Positions 1 through 11,441 of a DNA stretch of 64,000 bases are shown piece by piece. The stretch covers positions 806,001 through 870,000 of the forward strand of contig JAWWNJ010000067.1 of NCBI GenBank assembly GCA_037176885.1. Direction: 5' to 3'. Under the pieces are notes generated by a model. That model was not told where the DNA came from. It made no database searches and was given only the letters and a program-made list of their open reading frames with translations. This DNA comes from Favolaschia claudopus. Its lineage: Eukaryota > Basidiomycota > Agaricomycetes > Agaricales > Mycenaceae. The translations under genes were made by a program, and so were the position numbers. Numbering within the stretch: the stretch's first letter is position 1; each line of letters opens with the position of its first letter.

Positions 1-1687
1 CTGGTATTCAACTCTAGCCCTCCACTGCGTGCAAAGAGCTGCATGCCTAAGTAATCACGAGGTTTTCAACGTGTTCCTACCTTGATGAGTAGCTGTACAA
101 TATCATTAGGCACTTTGAACCGTGGTCGGCAAACTAGGCTGACTTGATGGACATGATCACGGCCGCTCTGCCATCACCGCGTGTGGTCGGCATCATCAGC
201 CGGTAGTGATCCGAATGTTTTTTTTTCTTCGATGCCAGAGCGAATTCTTCCTTGAAATCGAGAGCAGATTGTATGATACTGTATTAGGTATATGTTGGGA
301 GGATTGGATACACGGAGACATGAAGCAAGTAAAAAAAAAATTGTAAATTACCAGAAAAAGTCACTATTTCGTGACTTGTGATGTGACCCTCCTTGTTCTT
401 GACCACCATGGTCGACACGATCCAACACTCGGAATTCGGCTCGACTTGGCCCCCGTACCGGGAACGCATCGAGTTGCTTAACAGCAAGTCGATATTATGA
501 TTCATGCCTTTGGTTTCAAGTTGACTTAGCTGCCCGCCGCCGGAGGTCGCACGTCGCTGAAAAAATTTCCGAATGAGCTGGGGGTGCCTTAATAATTACT
601 TCACTATACTTATCTTACTCCCAGGCTTCAGGAATCCGTCAAAACTGTGATTTGGCCTGGCAAAGGCAGCGTGCTCGCACCGCCAAAGCGGGATCTTCTT
701 TGAGATGTGTCCGACACGGACTCGGAACCCGATCAGAATCAATGCAAAGCCAAGTCCGGGTAGTATTGCATTGGCAAATCAGCGCATTCGAATTGTTCAC
801 GCGGGGTCTCATATGTGAAGTTCTGTGCGTCATTCAGCCATTAATTGCCAAACTCTGTGAAACCCAAGGTCCGCATCCCGCTCTATAAAAGCTATCTCAA
901 TGCTCAACAACAACAAGTGGGACGCTCAGGATCTATCTCACTTGTCGCGGGAATTTGCATGTAGCCCCGCCACTAATTTTAGAGCGGAACCCTTCGATCC
1001 CGAACGGCTCAAGTAACTCACCTCGTGAGACTTTGACTACGTCGGAGCACGAACCTCTTTCGACGGCGGACGGGTATTGACTTTCCGTTGACTATGTTTG
1101 GTATATATTCTCTTGATCTGGCTAGTGATCTCTACAATTAGATCAGAGCACTCCCACATGCAGGCGGATTAGGACCGGGTTTGACACGACGAATGGACGC
1201 GTATATCGTCTCCGAACGGAAAAAGTGAGGTTAATCAGCTTTCTGACTACGTGCTTCATTGAATCCCACGTTATATTTAGTTCTGCAGAACAAACCGCCC
1301 GAGTTTTGTGAATCAGCAAGCACTGGAACCAGGGGTGCCGACATCTCCGAGCACCGGTTAACGCGTCAGCCTCGTTGAACGAACGCCGACTTACGCCAGC
1401 GACCTCATGCTCTTTTTCTTGCCGACGGACGTGTGCTATTATTGATACTTGGATTTATTTTTACACAAAGGACGCGCGCGAAGATACGTACGTCAGTTTT
1501 ATCTATTTCCTTGGGCTCTGAAACTTTGAGGCTGTCTTCACAATATTGAATCAGTCGCCTGTATGCTGGGGATGAACTTCAATCCCTCGAAGTCCCGATC
1601 AGGATGGCATTCAATTTACTCTGGACTGCTAACAATGGCTCACCCGGACGGCTTTCACTATGGCCAGAAGCCGAGTCGATAACGTGT
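1..1687. other. No gene seen (left flank)
   Basis: No reading frame here shows a recognisable domain, a convincing start with splice sites, or RNA structure. The stretch is ordinary mixed-composition intergenic DNA and ends at the target-site copy of the neighbouring transposon. Confidence 0.5.
1679..1687. repeat. Target-site duplication, left copy (ATAACGTGT)
   Basis: ATAACGTGT lies directly before the first base of the inverted repeat (GGGC). The same nine bases follow the GCCC at the right end. A 9-bp duplication is typical of Mutator-like elements, though other superfamilies can produce 8-9 bp. Confidence 0.85.
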
Positions 1688-1699
1688 GGGCAAAATTAT

Positions 1700-2135
1700 T
1701 TCGCCGCGTCAGGTTGGCGCGGCAGTCATGCGGCGCTTCCGCGGCGGACTGAGCAGTAGGCCTAAACAAAGCAAGCATGTACCTCTCAATCCTGTATGTA
1801 TGAGCTACAATACACAGCGACAGTATATACCTACTTATAGACTTGTATCGATGGCGGTGGGAGGGAGTCAACATCGTCTTCTAAGTGCATGTTGTATGAG
1901 GTTTATTATAGGTTGGACGCGGCGGTGAGGCGGTGGGAAGCGGCGGTCAAGCGGCGGCCGCGGCGAAATTTGTGACAAGTTCGCCGCGTCACTCCTTTTT
2001 GACGCGGCGGTGTCGCCGCATCGCGCGGTAGGATGCGGCGCTGTCAGACAGCGGACGCGGCGGGTCTCAGCATTAACGCGGCACACCTCAAACTGACTGC
2101 GGCGCTCGTGGTCTCGCCCACGGTGCACATGCGGC
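1700..2135. repeat. Left subterminal GCGGC repeat cluster
   Basis: About twenty copies of GCGGC or its complement occur here, often as ACGCGGCG or ATGCGGCGC, in both orientations. There is a gap around 1760-1905. The matching cluster at the other end of the element makes a role in transposase binding likely. Confidence 0.8.
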
Positions 2136-2272
2136 GCTGTTGTTCAAGGGTACTGCGATGTTGAATTCAAGTTGAATTACTATCCAACTCATACGACGGT
2201 CACCTTCGGCAACAAGTTCGATTTTGGCATACATCTCCTGGACTTGGTGTTTCTGCTCTGTACGGTATTTCT

Positions 2273-3483
2273 ATGCGATCGAGACTGCAAGTGAAACCTC
2301 ACCCCTTATCTTCCTTCATGAGACCCTCCCTCATTGTCAACGGCGCTCTGATAATTCTGCTGGGCGTGACCAACCAAGATCGCATAGCAGCTCTTTTACA
2401 ATGCTTTTACTCTGCGCTAAGCTCATCACGGTTCACTATCCCTGCCATTCTCGCGATTTACGGGATCGTCCTCGTTTATTTGCTTGTTTCTGTGTACCGT
2501 CTCGAGAACACAGAGCCACCTCCCACTCGGCGCCGCAAAACGAGACTCCTCCCATATTATGGCAGGGAAGGTACGCATTCAGAATCTGAACTCCTCAAGC
2601 ACGCTGATTCATCGTAACTATCTCGCAGGCCAGCTTCAGGGCTGGGTACGAGAGGAGAAGAGTCAGCACACCCCAACAACCTCACGCTCTGAAAGAAACA
2701 CCACCGCTCGGCCTTCAAGTTCCAGAGATTCACTGGCACCCATTCCTATGCCTACAGCCGCCCCCCCTGCTCCGGCTCCTGCCAAAGAAGCTGCTTCGCT
2801 ACCCGCATCCGCGCCACCTCGTCTGAGTGAGGAAGTTCCTTTATCTACATCTTCTTTATCCTCTTGGGACGGCTTTCCGGATGGCCGCATCAGGTGCCAT
2901 TTCACGCCTCAACAAATCGAAGATACCTCGCAGCTCGCTGTTTACTGGGTTGGGGACAAAATTCCGGGGAAACAAGGCTCACCAACTGCTGCGACGCCGG
3001 GAAAGGGGAAGGTTTCTCATTTCAAATGCGCAGGGGTCATTGAATGCGAATCCAAAGTCTGCATTACCCAAATTGCGCCCGGCGCAGATATTTCTCGCCA
3101 GGTCCAATTGGGATGCACCTGCGGCTACAAGCTCCACCATCGGTCGTGCAAATCTGAATGGTCCATTATTCGATACGGAGGTGGTGCCGTCTTTGAGTGC
3201 ACCCACACTCACAGTCACTCACGATATACTCATTCGCTCTCAACCCCGAAATCTAAACCACCGCAACTCCAGTCTTTTATATCAAGGCAACCCGTGTCTT
3301 TAATCTCACCACAACCATCCGAGCGATTGAATGCGGAGCGCGATGAGTCGCCTGCGAATTCCGTTGGGCAGGTTAATGAAGGTGAGTTGGATTTTTGTCT
3401 CATATTATCATGCTCTTTACACAACGACCCAGGTGAACAAGCTCAACAACACACACCTGAGCCGGAGTCGAAACCCGAACTTG
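2273..3483 (+). CDS. Transposon-borne protein, N-terminal part with GCM/FLYWCH-like Cys/His cluster
   Basis: Three exons join well: 2273-2570, 2629-3381 and 3433-3483, with GT..AG introns of 58 and 51 nt. The start could be the ATG at 2273 or at 2318. The N-terminus has a hydrophobic helix followed by an RRRK stretch, then a Pro/Ser/Ala-rich linker. A globular part with spaced Cys and His follows (CAG, CESKVC, CTCG, HHRSC, then HTHSHS), resembling WRKY-GCM1/FLYWCH zinc domains, which are known DNA-binding modules of Mutator-like elements. That assignment is inference from spacing only. Downstream of 3483 the frame could not be followed with confidence. It probably continues into the reading frames at 4290-6353, making one large protein. 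Confidence 0.45.
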
Positions 3484-4290
3484 GTAAGTTATTATATTGA
3501 TTCGAAATCCGTTACTGTAAACTTAGATCAAAGTAGTATCGCCGCAGAGTCAAGTCACCGATTTGGATCATGAGCCGCAACGCGAACCTTGTAAGTTGTT
3601 CTGTAGCGCCAATTTAGTTTCCTGTTAATTGGTATTCAAGTTGCAGCGCCACAGAATGGAGTATTGAATTCAGATGATGAGAGGATTATGGACCCGGATG
3701 CAAATTAGTAGAGATTCCTCGAGCGAAATGGCTGTAGTATTCAAAAACCTATAGAAACTGGCATCTCGTTTCGACCTAAAGACTTGAGTTACCCGCAGGT
3801 GAAGAGATCGAAGTGCTCTCAAAAAGTCTGATGATGATTCATTTTGCAAACTTCCAGCCAGTTATTTGTTTCGGTGCGGCATAGAAAGGATGTCCCATCC
3901 TCTATATTTTTTATTTCAGAGGTAAAGTCACGCATAGAACATACTCTGACTGTAGGTGAGTACCTGGCATCGATTACTACTCTCCAGGAATCCAGTCTGT
4001 GAATGCTTTACTATTTCCGAAGTACAACTCCCTTGGATTCCTACCAGTTGCCCTAAGGTTTGATTTCCCACTGCTCCAGATATGAATCCCTCCTACATAA
4101 AGACTCTAGAGTTCCGTTCAGCGGCATAAAAGCAAACCAACTTGAAGAGTCGCCTCACTCGAAGCTGCCAGACTTCAGTTCCCAAGGTTCCCCATAAGCA
4201 ACTTTCTCTGGGTAGCTAAATACGGATTCAGGTTGGCGATTCGCTCGATGCCGGTGATTCATAGAAAATCCCTGCCAATCTCCTACCGCT
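3484..4290 (+). other. Unresolved exon/intron stretch inside the transposon gene
   Basis: Short open pieces alternate with stops and several GT/AG pairs, but no single set of joins keeps an obvious domain open. It may contain the N-terminal half of a USP-like fold or may be degenerate. No catalytic Cys box was recognised. Confidence 0.3.
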
Positions 4291-6353
4291 TGGGTCGCAG
4301 TTCAGCGGCCCGCCGCGCCGTGTCAAGTACAAGATAGTTGCCCATGTCTACACCGATTACGCTACAAAGCGATCTGGCACGCACTTCATCATACGCTATC
4401 TGACACCTGATGGGAGGATTTTCGATTACGATGGCTTAAAACACGACGGTCATGCGATACGAATCCCGAATGCCAAGGTTGCTGGATGGCTTTCAGGTTC
4501 CTCGACGAAATTGCGTGATGTCCGTCGAGGGTACCGACTTCAGGCCGTGATTTACCGCCTTGAAGGAGGGGAGAATGCTCAAGAGATATTCCGAACAGAG
4601 CGGCAGAAGAGTGCGCCTTGGGGTTTGAAGTTCGACGGTGATCGCGCCGCACTCGAGGCGCCACATCTCACACAGCTGACATCTGCCGAACGTCTGGCCT
4701 GGGCAAGCAAAAGTCGGCAAGCAAAAGCTGTGGAGTACTTGAGGAATCGGCCCGAATCGGAACCCGCCGATGAAAGAGTGACAGATTTGCAGCGTTATCG
4801 CACCCATTTTTACACCGTTTCCGACTCAGACGATGAGAAGGAGTTAGACTCCATTGATAACGCCATCCTTGACGCGGTAAAGGCAACCTCTGCGGCGGAT
4901 GCACAGCGCGCTTCGGTGTATAGCGACAGTGAATCCGTGGATGCACTGTTGAATCCAATCAAGTGCGCTGGGTGTGGTGATTTTTCCGATGGCGATAGCA
5001 CCCGGAATCAAATCCAGTGTTCAAAGTGCGAGTTCTTTTCGCATGCGCGATGTATCTCGGACCATATAGGGGAAGATGGTGAACCAGTCGCTATTTATAC
5101 TTGCCAGACATGTCGGCCAAGATCAACAACTGAACCGTACGCAAGATTTTCTGCTCTGTGCGTTGTATTTCTAACAAATTGATTTTAGGTTTGGTTTCAG
5201 GGAGATTGTCATGCTCCCAGATCCTCGAGTTGAGGAAAACTGGGAATCCGAAAATGTGCTATGGTATCCTGCGCGTTTCAAGAAACATCGCCCCGACGCG
5301 CAAAACCCAAGTCACGAATTTGAGTTCCGGTTTTTGCATTGCATCAAGTGGGTGCTGCACGAAGGCGAACTTGCACCACCTTATCCAGTCGTCAAGCGGG
5401 ATCGGGGATTTGTGGATGCGGTTTTGAGAGTCAAGCTCGCATCAAAACAGGTGCGAATATGGTTGTCTTCAATTGCGATCCTTTTATTCAACCCTTTACA
5501 GCTAGGGAAAATTCGTATCCCAGCCTTCTACGCTAGAAACCCCCCTCATGATCATGTTCTCGTCGAGATTTTTGATGCGGCTCTTCCTGCGTTAGTCAAA
5601 TTGTTGACTGCTTTTCCCCGCGATCATCCTGTCATTGACTCGTATAACGAGTTCTTTGTGGATCGGCCAGAAGATCATCGGGATAGTCAGGACCGGATTG
5701 CCCAGTGGCTCCCTGCAGGCCCCAGCGTGCCTTCGGCTGAGCTCATAGCCTTGCTGGTACAGCCGACAGAGAAGTTGTGGGAAGCTCGCCCAGCTTCTGT
5801 CTCCAACGATGAGTGGAATCGTCGAATTCTAGGTGTTGGCACGACGTTGTTGCAGCTCTTAGCCATTCAACACGAGTTAGAAGAGCCGCTCAACTTGAAC
5901 GGCGACATGTTTCTTGATCTCGTCGAGGAAGACGTCACAACAGCCCACGATGAGGTTGCGGAGGCCCACCACGCAATGGTTCTGGCGCTGAATTTGAAGG
6001 TTTTGCGCCACAGGAAATATTGGGACCAAGCTGAGTTCTCCCGGCATCTCGAACATTTCGAAGAACATCACACGGCGTTCGATCGTACATATCGACCAGC
6101 CACCTATCATCGTATCCACCCTCGAAGAACAAGGCACCCAGCGATTGCTGTCCAGATCCCTTCACGAGTCCGTCAGCGGGAGTCAGATGAAGATTCGGAC
6201 TATGTTGAGGAGAAACCCGCAAGAAAGCGGCAGGCTACGACTCGGACACTGCGGCCGCGAGGAAAAGACTCACAAAATCAGAAAAAACCTCTTCCTGGGA
6301 AGGTTGTGCAGTCGGGTCGTGGCTGGGATATTGTGGAGGTAGATGAGGAATGA
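4290..6353 (+). CDS. Transposon-borne protein, C-terminal part: USP-like half, PHD finger, Tudor/BAH-like region
   Basis: The frame is open from about 4290 to an intron near 5130-5190, continues at 5190, has another intron near 5450-5500, and stops at 6353. From the left it shows a segment like the C-terminal half of ubiquitin-specific proteases (THF followed by FDYDGLKHDGHAI, with a possible catalytic His). Next comes an acidic linker and a PHD-type Cys4-His-Cys3 finger (CAGC, CSKC, HARC, CQTC). A segment with ENVLWYPARF follows, recalling Tudor/PWWP-type chromatin readers. The tail is basic and acidic. The protease label is tentative because no nucleophile is visible. The combination suggests a chromatin- or DNA-binding factor carried by the element rather than the transposase. 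Confidence 0.5.
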
Positions 6354-6539
6354 GTACAGTTTAAGCTAGTATCAAGTTTGTATTACTACGAAATGGAACA
6401 TGATTTATTTATTTACTGTTTATTCCAATAAGACTCACAGGTGGTTGGCGACGATCGCAGGTAGAGAGCTTGTTAGGTACTAGCAAGGTACTAGAGCAGA
6501 ATTTATCAATGACACAGGACTTATAATTTTTGAGCTAGA

Positions 6540-6704
6540 GTTGGGGATAATAGTCGTCAGCGGCAGCGTGCGGTAGTCATGTTTTGGTATGCGGTGTGCT
6601 TAAGAAACAATGCGGCAGTCCCGGTCTTGGGTGCGGCAGTCACAGTGTGTGACGCGGCGCTGACGCGGCGCGTTTGCGGCGGACGCGGCGATTTCACCTA
6701 GCCC
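6540..6704. repeat. Right subterminal GCGGC cluster and terminal inverted repeat
   Basis: GCGGCA/GCGGCG motifs recur about eight to ten times and run up to the terminal GCCC at 6701-6704. They mirror the left cluster of the same element. Confidence 0.8.
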
Positions 6705-6713
6705 ATAACGTGT
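6705..6713. repeat. Target-site duplication, right copy (ATAACGTGT)
   Basis: Perfect copy of the nine bases that precede the element at 1679-1687. Confidence 0.85.
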
Positions 6714-7242
6714 GCTGTCCTCTGTGCAGCCCCATGGTCAGACATTACCGCAAGCAGCTCGCCACGGACTTGTCGCATCCTCGGCAACACACTGTTGCGG
6801 TGAGCGTCCCCCAAATGTGCTTCCATAGTGGTCAAGGTGCGAGTTTATCTCGGAGACTGTGTCGGGATTCATACCGTTCAATAAATAGAAACGATTCAAT
6901 ACAAGCTCGCAACCCATGCTTCGTTCGCTCCGACGGCCGCACAGTTCATCCGAAGGGTGAGCCCAGTTTGGACTTTGAAGCGTTGGTAACCCGCAGCCTA
7001 TCGCTCGCTGGAATGTAATGAGGTTTGCCGACGATACGGGCTCCATTTGGACCATTTTCTATCAGGCATTGATATTGAGAATCCTCGGACAAACTTGACC
7101 GATCTCGTGAAACTGGGCGCTGTTTTCAACTTCGCTTTTGGGTCGTACCGCAAGGGACAGAGGCATTTAAAAGGGAACAAAGCTCGAGCAAAATCCTCAG
7201 CCTGGTCCCTCCTGGTCTACAACATCTCTACCTTCACCCAGC
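6714..7242. promoter_or_regulatory. Upstream region of the cupin gene with TATA-like box
   Basis: No gene is seen in this stretch. A TATA-like CATTTAAAAGG lies near 7164-7174, about 70 bases before the cupin ATG, a spacing seen for other secreted-protein genes in this window. Confidence 0.45.
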
Positions 7243-8166
7243 ATGTTCGCCAGAACGCTCGTCCTCTTCGCTGCTGTAGCATTCCCACTCTCCGCTCGAG
7301 CTGCTCCTACGGTGTCCAGCCCGGCTCCTGTGCCCATTATCACCAACGCAGCCAGCATCGCGACTGGACTGAAGAACGAGCCGAGTTCGAATGATAGGCT
7401 CAAGAAGCTCTTGACCGACAGCAGCGGAAACCTCCTCACCGGCGACGCCCTCCGTCAACTCACCGTCTTCGACTTCAACAACCAGGCTCCAGCCGCTGGG
7501 GCTAACGGGGGTACCATCCTTCTCGCCACAGGTATGTTGACGCCATACATTAACACACTTACTGAATTCTGCTCGCAGTCGATAACTTCCCAATTCTCCA
7601 ATCCCTGGGCATCTCCGGCGCAGTCTCCTTCGTCGAGCCCTGCGGCCTCAATATTCCGCACACCCATCCGCGTGCAAACGAGATGTTCACCGTCATTGAC
7701 GGCATTCTCGATACCGGATTCGTGCAGGAGAATGGATTCAACACCGTAATCGAAAGTCAACTGGGGAAATTCCAGGCGACCGTGTTTCCTATGGGCAGTC
7801 TTCATTATCAGCAGAATCCTACTTGCTCTCCCGCAGGCGAGTATCATGTCTGAAAACGTGCGAGGATTAAATTTGCTTATCATGCTGTCAGCTTTCGTGG
7901 CGGCCCTCAATAGTGAAGATCCCGGGCGTAGCGATATAGCTACCACCTTCTGGATGCTTCCTTCTGATGTCGTGGACGCTGCGTTGGGCTTCCCGGAAAC
8001 TATTGGTGGCAGCAACATCGCGGCATGGAAGTCTCATCTCCCTGCCAATCTCGCCGCGGGAGTGGAGAGTTGTCTACAGGCTTGCAATATTACTATTAGC
8101 TCGGTGAGTTTCTCTTCATCTGTCGTATCACAGCGGCTCAGGGAAATTCTAGTGAAATACGTATGA
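7243..8166 (+). CDS. Secreted cupin (germin/spherulin-like) protein
   Basis: Exons 7243-7531, 7579-7836 and 7892-8166 give about 273 residues. A hydrophobic signal peptide covers roughly residues 1-20. The cupin_1 core follows: the metal-binding set HTHPRANE (two His and the Glu) in a FVEPCGLNIPHTHP context, and a later PMGSLHYQQNP strand that supplies the third His. The SPAAFVAALNSEDPG segment is typical of fungal germin-like proteins. Family members bind Mn or a similar metal; some are oxalate oxidases or superoxide dismutases, but activity cannot be read here. Intron 2 (7837-7891) starts with GC rather than GT, and the frame only closes with that junction. The 3' end could instead splice at GTGAGT (8104), which brings a stop immediately. 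Confidence 0.85.
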
Positions 8167-9793
8167 GTTGAATATTGCCTTTCACGCCGAACTCGAACAT
8201 TTTTATACGTATTGTCATTATATAGGGAGTCCACGCAATTTTTGGAATAAATGAAACAGAATTAAAGGACATGTGAATCGCACAACGCTATTTTTGATAA
8301 TTGGAATGCTGCTGGCTCTAGACCATAATATAGTTGTCCGGCCACGAGATAACAGTCATGTTGGAAGACTCTGCGCTTTGAATTGGCCACACGTTACGGA
8401 ATCTGCGCAGAGCCGTGCCGGGATAGAGCTTGAGAGAATTCAAACGGACCTGGTTGTGCCTGCTGCGGGCCTCACACTGAACAAATGGTGCATTTCACGC
8501 TAAAGAAAGCATTAAATCTTAAAAATAATATGAATGTACATCATAGAATGGATAGCTGAGAAATTACCCTGGAAGGAGAGAAAACTACTTCAAGAACGGC
8601 TATTGAAATTTCGATTTCTGGTGCCTAGAAACCTCGGTCCTCGTGAGTCGTTTGGTCCTCGTCGACACTTTGTCATTGAGGGTCTAGGTTGAATATCGGG
8701 GGAGGTCCCATTTCGCTCATCACGGTATATACAGCCTGCGCAACTTCAAGAAAGTATTGCCTATACCATTTTTTTCTCTGTTCAAAATTGATAGCAAACT
8801 CGTCTACATTGGATGCGACTTCAGAGACCCAAGGGCCAAACCTTGGCCAAGGTTCAAACCTTTCAAAGTCACCTTTCGCCGGCGGCGAGTCTGATGATAG
8901 CTCCGGCCATCAATACCACCGAGCGCCGGACCCTAACCCCAACCCCAATCCACGCTTTCTTCCGAAACCACCACATTGCTACCACACCTTGACCAGCAAT
9001 GACCACACCTGCTTCCCTTCCATCCGCCGCGAGAGGCTTGAAGCTTTCAATCTGCTGAATAAACATGCCATGCAATCTTGGCGCATTCCTTTGTCGACAA
9101 CAGCTGTCCCCGGGCCCTTTGACAGTTTCTTGATAGCTTTTCTGGCTGTTCGGTGACGGTGAGGCTGCCAGTCCGCAACCAAGTAGCTCGAGGCATACAA
9201 GCTCGATTCAAACAGCTCTCTCAGCACCACGAATGCCGGGATATATTCACGATATGATCAAATGCGTGCTCTGAGGGGACCAGGGTGTCGGAAAGGTGAG
9301 TACTTGCGTTTTTGTTCTTGTCTTGGGCGTTCACGATTTGCTGTATTACAAGACGTGTCTGCTGACATCCTTCAGCGAGAAGCGGTTTCCCGAAGGACTC
9401 CTCTCATCGGTCCATTAGTCGAACTGAAGTCGACTCTGGAGTCTACAGTACTTGCGAGCTGCTACATATGCGGCAAATGTGGGCAAATGTGCTCTGTAAG
9501 CCTCTCTTGCAAGACGAAAGATAAGTTTGGATAGAAAGCGGAGTTCTGATCCTCGATTTACGACTCGGGATACCAGCCACTGATCGCCAAATCCCATCTC
9601 ACCCCAAAAAACTTGAACTCTCAAAATAGATGTACGTTTAATTCCTTTCGGGCTTCGGCAAAGAGGCTCAAGCAGGTTACCGCCCACGGAATTCACTCTT
9701 GGAATATACTACGTATGCAGCTTCCAAGCCCCACAATCAAATATCTCGTACATACGCTACGAGCGGGTAGGTACAAAAACGACGACGGATTAC
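8167..9793. other. No gene seen
   Basis: Open stretches here lack domains, signal peptides or coherent splicing. The short C-rich run CCCTAACCCCAACCCC near 8933-8950 is only one unit of telomere-like sequence and is not an array. Confidence 0.5.
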
Positions 9794-10302
9794 TTAAAGA
9801 GTAAACTGGCACGAAATCCCATGGCTCCGCTTCCCGCACTTCCCCTTCGCCGGATCCTGCAAATTAACATGCTGCCCATTATAGTGAATGCTCGCGCCCT
9901 GGAGGTTCGATGCCCCGGAATTACACCCATTGCCGTCCGTAACGGCCAGCGCGTGCTTCAGCTTCGTCTCGCCCGTGCCGAATTTGGTCTGCTTTTGGTC
10001 GCAGTTGGTCTCGAGGACGCCGGATTGGTCCCAGTTGCCTTCATTGGCGGGACGGCAGACGCGGACCTATGCCGTATTTCGTTCAATCAGCTTTGAGGTG
10101 TTGGATTCAGAGGTATGTATGTACGCACCCAGGGCTTTCCCGTGTTCGAGTCGCGGACGGAGGTGTAGTGCACGACGAATTTGCCCGGAGTGGGCGGGAA
10201 GGCGTGCTGATCGTCGTTGCAGTTGAAGAGGTCCGCAGAGGACCCCGTCGCAAAGACGAGGAGAGTGGCGAGGACGAGGTTGAGGCTGGTGGAGAACTGC
10301 AT
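9794..10302 (-). CDS. Small secreted cysteine-containing protein
   Basis: Two exons, 10302-10129 and 10066-9794, joined over a 62-nt GTGCGT..CATAG intron, encode 148 residues. The first in-frame ATG with context is at 10302. A signal peptide covers about residues 1-22 (hydrophobic core then a GSSA cleavage region). The mature part is about 125 residues with six Cys (one in the first exon, five in the second), enough for three disulfides, and no recognised domain. It is likely extracellular. It has the profile of a fungal small secreted protein, but function is unknown. A TATA box sits about 95 bases upstream. Confidence 0.8.
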
Positions 10303-10401
10303 GTTCAACTCGGTTTGGACTTTGTGAGGATTCAGAGGAAGTGGAGCGGGTGTTGGGAACGAAGGGGAACTCGAATGGCTTTGAACGCGTTTTGCCTGCG
10401 G

Positions 10402-10408
10402 TTTTATA
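10402..10408 (-). promoter_or_regulatory. TATA box of the small secreted protein gene
   Basis: On the minus strand the sequence reads TATAAAA, about 95 bases before the ATG at 10302. Confidence 0.55.
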
Positions 10409-10746
10409 CCCTCACCCTCGCTTCGTGGTTGGAGTCAAAGTGCACTGCGAGACTCAGGCACGGACGGCTCCATCCATTGTTTCTTGTTGATGGCACTTCC
10501 CGAGCGGCGTGAAAGTGCCGTGTTTCAACGCGGTTCCGGTTCGAATCATTCATTCGTTCACCGCTCACGAACGTACAGCCGGCAAACAGCAGGGGCCTTG
10601 CTTTTGTTTTTGCCGTTGGACGGGAGAGTCAAACAAACCGAGACAGTCGCCGCGTTCAGTGCCATAATAATTGAAATCATCATTCTGAATCGGTGCATGC
10701 CTTACCGTACGTGTCACGGTTACACCGACGGGGATTTATTTCAATC

Positions 10747-10982
10747 TGTTTGTACATGTGGGCTTTTCCGTTTGCTGTCATTCATAATGTAAGCGAGGAC
10801 TCCAGCAGCTATATGGCGCTCGCAATGAATTCAAACACCTGCGATACATGGAACTGACCGGCATTTGCAATTTCGACGCGCGCTTGCATCATGGTCCATT
10901 GAATTTATTCAGTCCCCGCTCGGATGGTTCAACAACTACAAATCGAACTTGTACCTTGTTTGTACATGTGGGCTTTCCCGTT
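10747..10982. repeat. Imperfect direct repeat around TTTGTACATGTGGGCTTT
   Basis: TGTTTGTACATGTGGGCTTT followed by CCGTT and later AAGCGAGGA occurs at about 10747-10795 and again at about 10957-11010, roughly 210 bases apart. The parts between are poorly conserved, suggesting an old local duplication. Confidence 0.6.
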
Positions 10983-11425
10983 AATTCACAGCAAGCGAGG
11001 AAGGATCCACACACGGCACTAATACCCCGTCCAGGTACAGATTAATGAGCTTGAACGCGGAGCCGACGCCGTCCGACTCCAACCCCGTGGAACGCAAAAC
11101 GTGATTTTCTTGAGAACATTGAATGGCTCAAGGGTACATTAGTAGATGACTACGCGCCAATTGCAATTAGCGTGCCAAAATAAGGGTTAGGAAGTCAACT
11201 TATCAACCGTGCTAGGGCCGTGGTATCTTGTAGCTGCCCCAATCCGTCGTCGCCCCTAAGTTCCTTTTCAACTGTTGATTTAAATTTTGATTCGGCCGTC
11301 TCGTTTGTTCAGTTCGTACAAATCAAAGATCAATAACCATAGCCAGTAGGGCCGGCATTCTCGTTCGTAGTTGAGTTTTCTTTTTTCGGTGCCTGCGGAT
11401 TGTCAGTATTTTGTAATGATTAGGG

Positions 11426-11441
11426 GATTCCCACGGTTCAA
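11426..11441 (+). repeat. Dispersed 16-bp motif copy 1 (GATTCCCACGGTTCAA)
   Basis: One of five intergenic copies in the window sharing ATTCCCACGGTT. It could be a transcription-factor site or a relic of a short repeat. Confidence 0.6.

Larger units (their letters stand above)
1688..6704. mobile_element. 5.0-kb TIR DNA transposon, Mutator-like by target duplication, no transposase seen
   Basis: The ends match as inverted repeats: the left end starts GGGC and reaches TCGCCGCGTC about 13 bases in, and the reverse complement of the right end does the same (about 17 of 23 positions match). Perfect 9-bp direct repeats flank it. Both subterminal zones are packed with GCGGC motifs in both orientations, the usual look of transposase-binding repeats. 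The cargo is a spliced coding region with a Cys/His cluster and a PHD finger; no DDE catalytic core was recognised. The element is therefore either non-autonomous, mobilised by an unrecognised enzyme, or carries a divergent transposase. The intact duplication suggests a fairly recent insertion. Confidence 0.8.

Noticed and set aside
8928..8952. Telomere-like CCCTAACCCCAACCCC
   Set aside because: Only one exact CCCTAA unit; no array.
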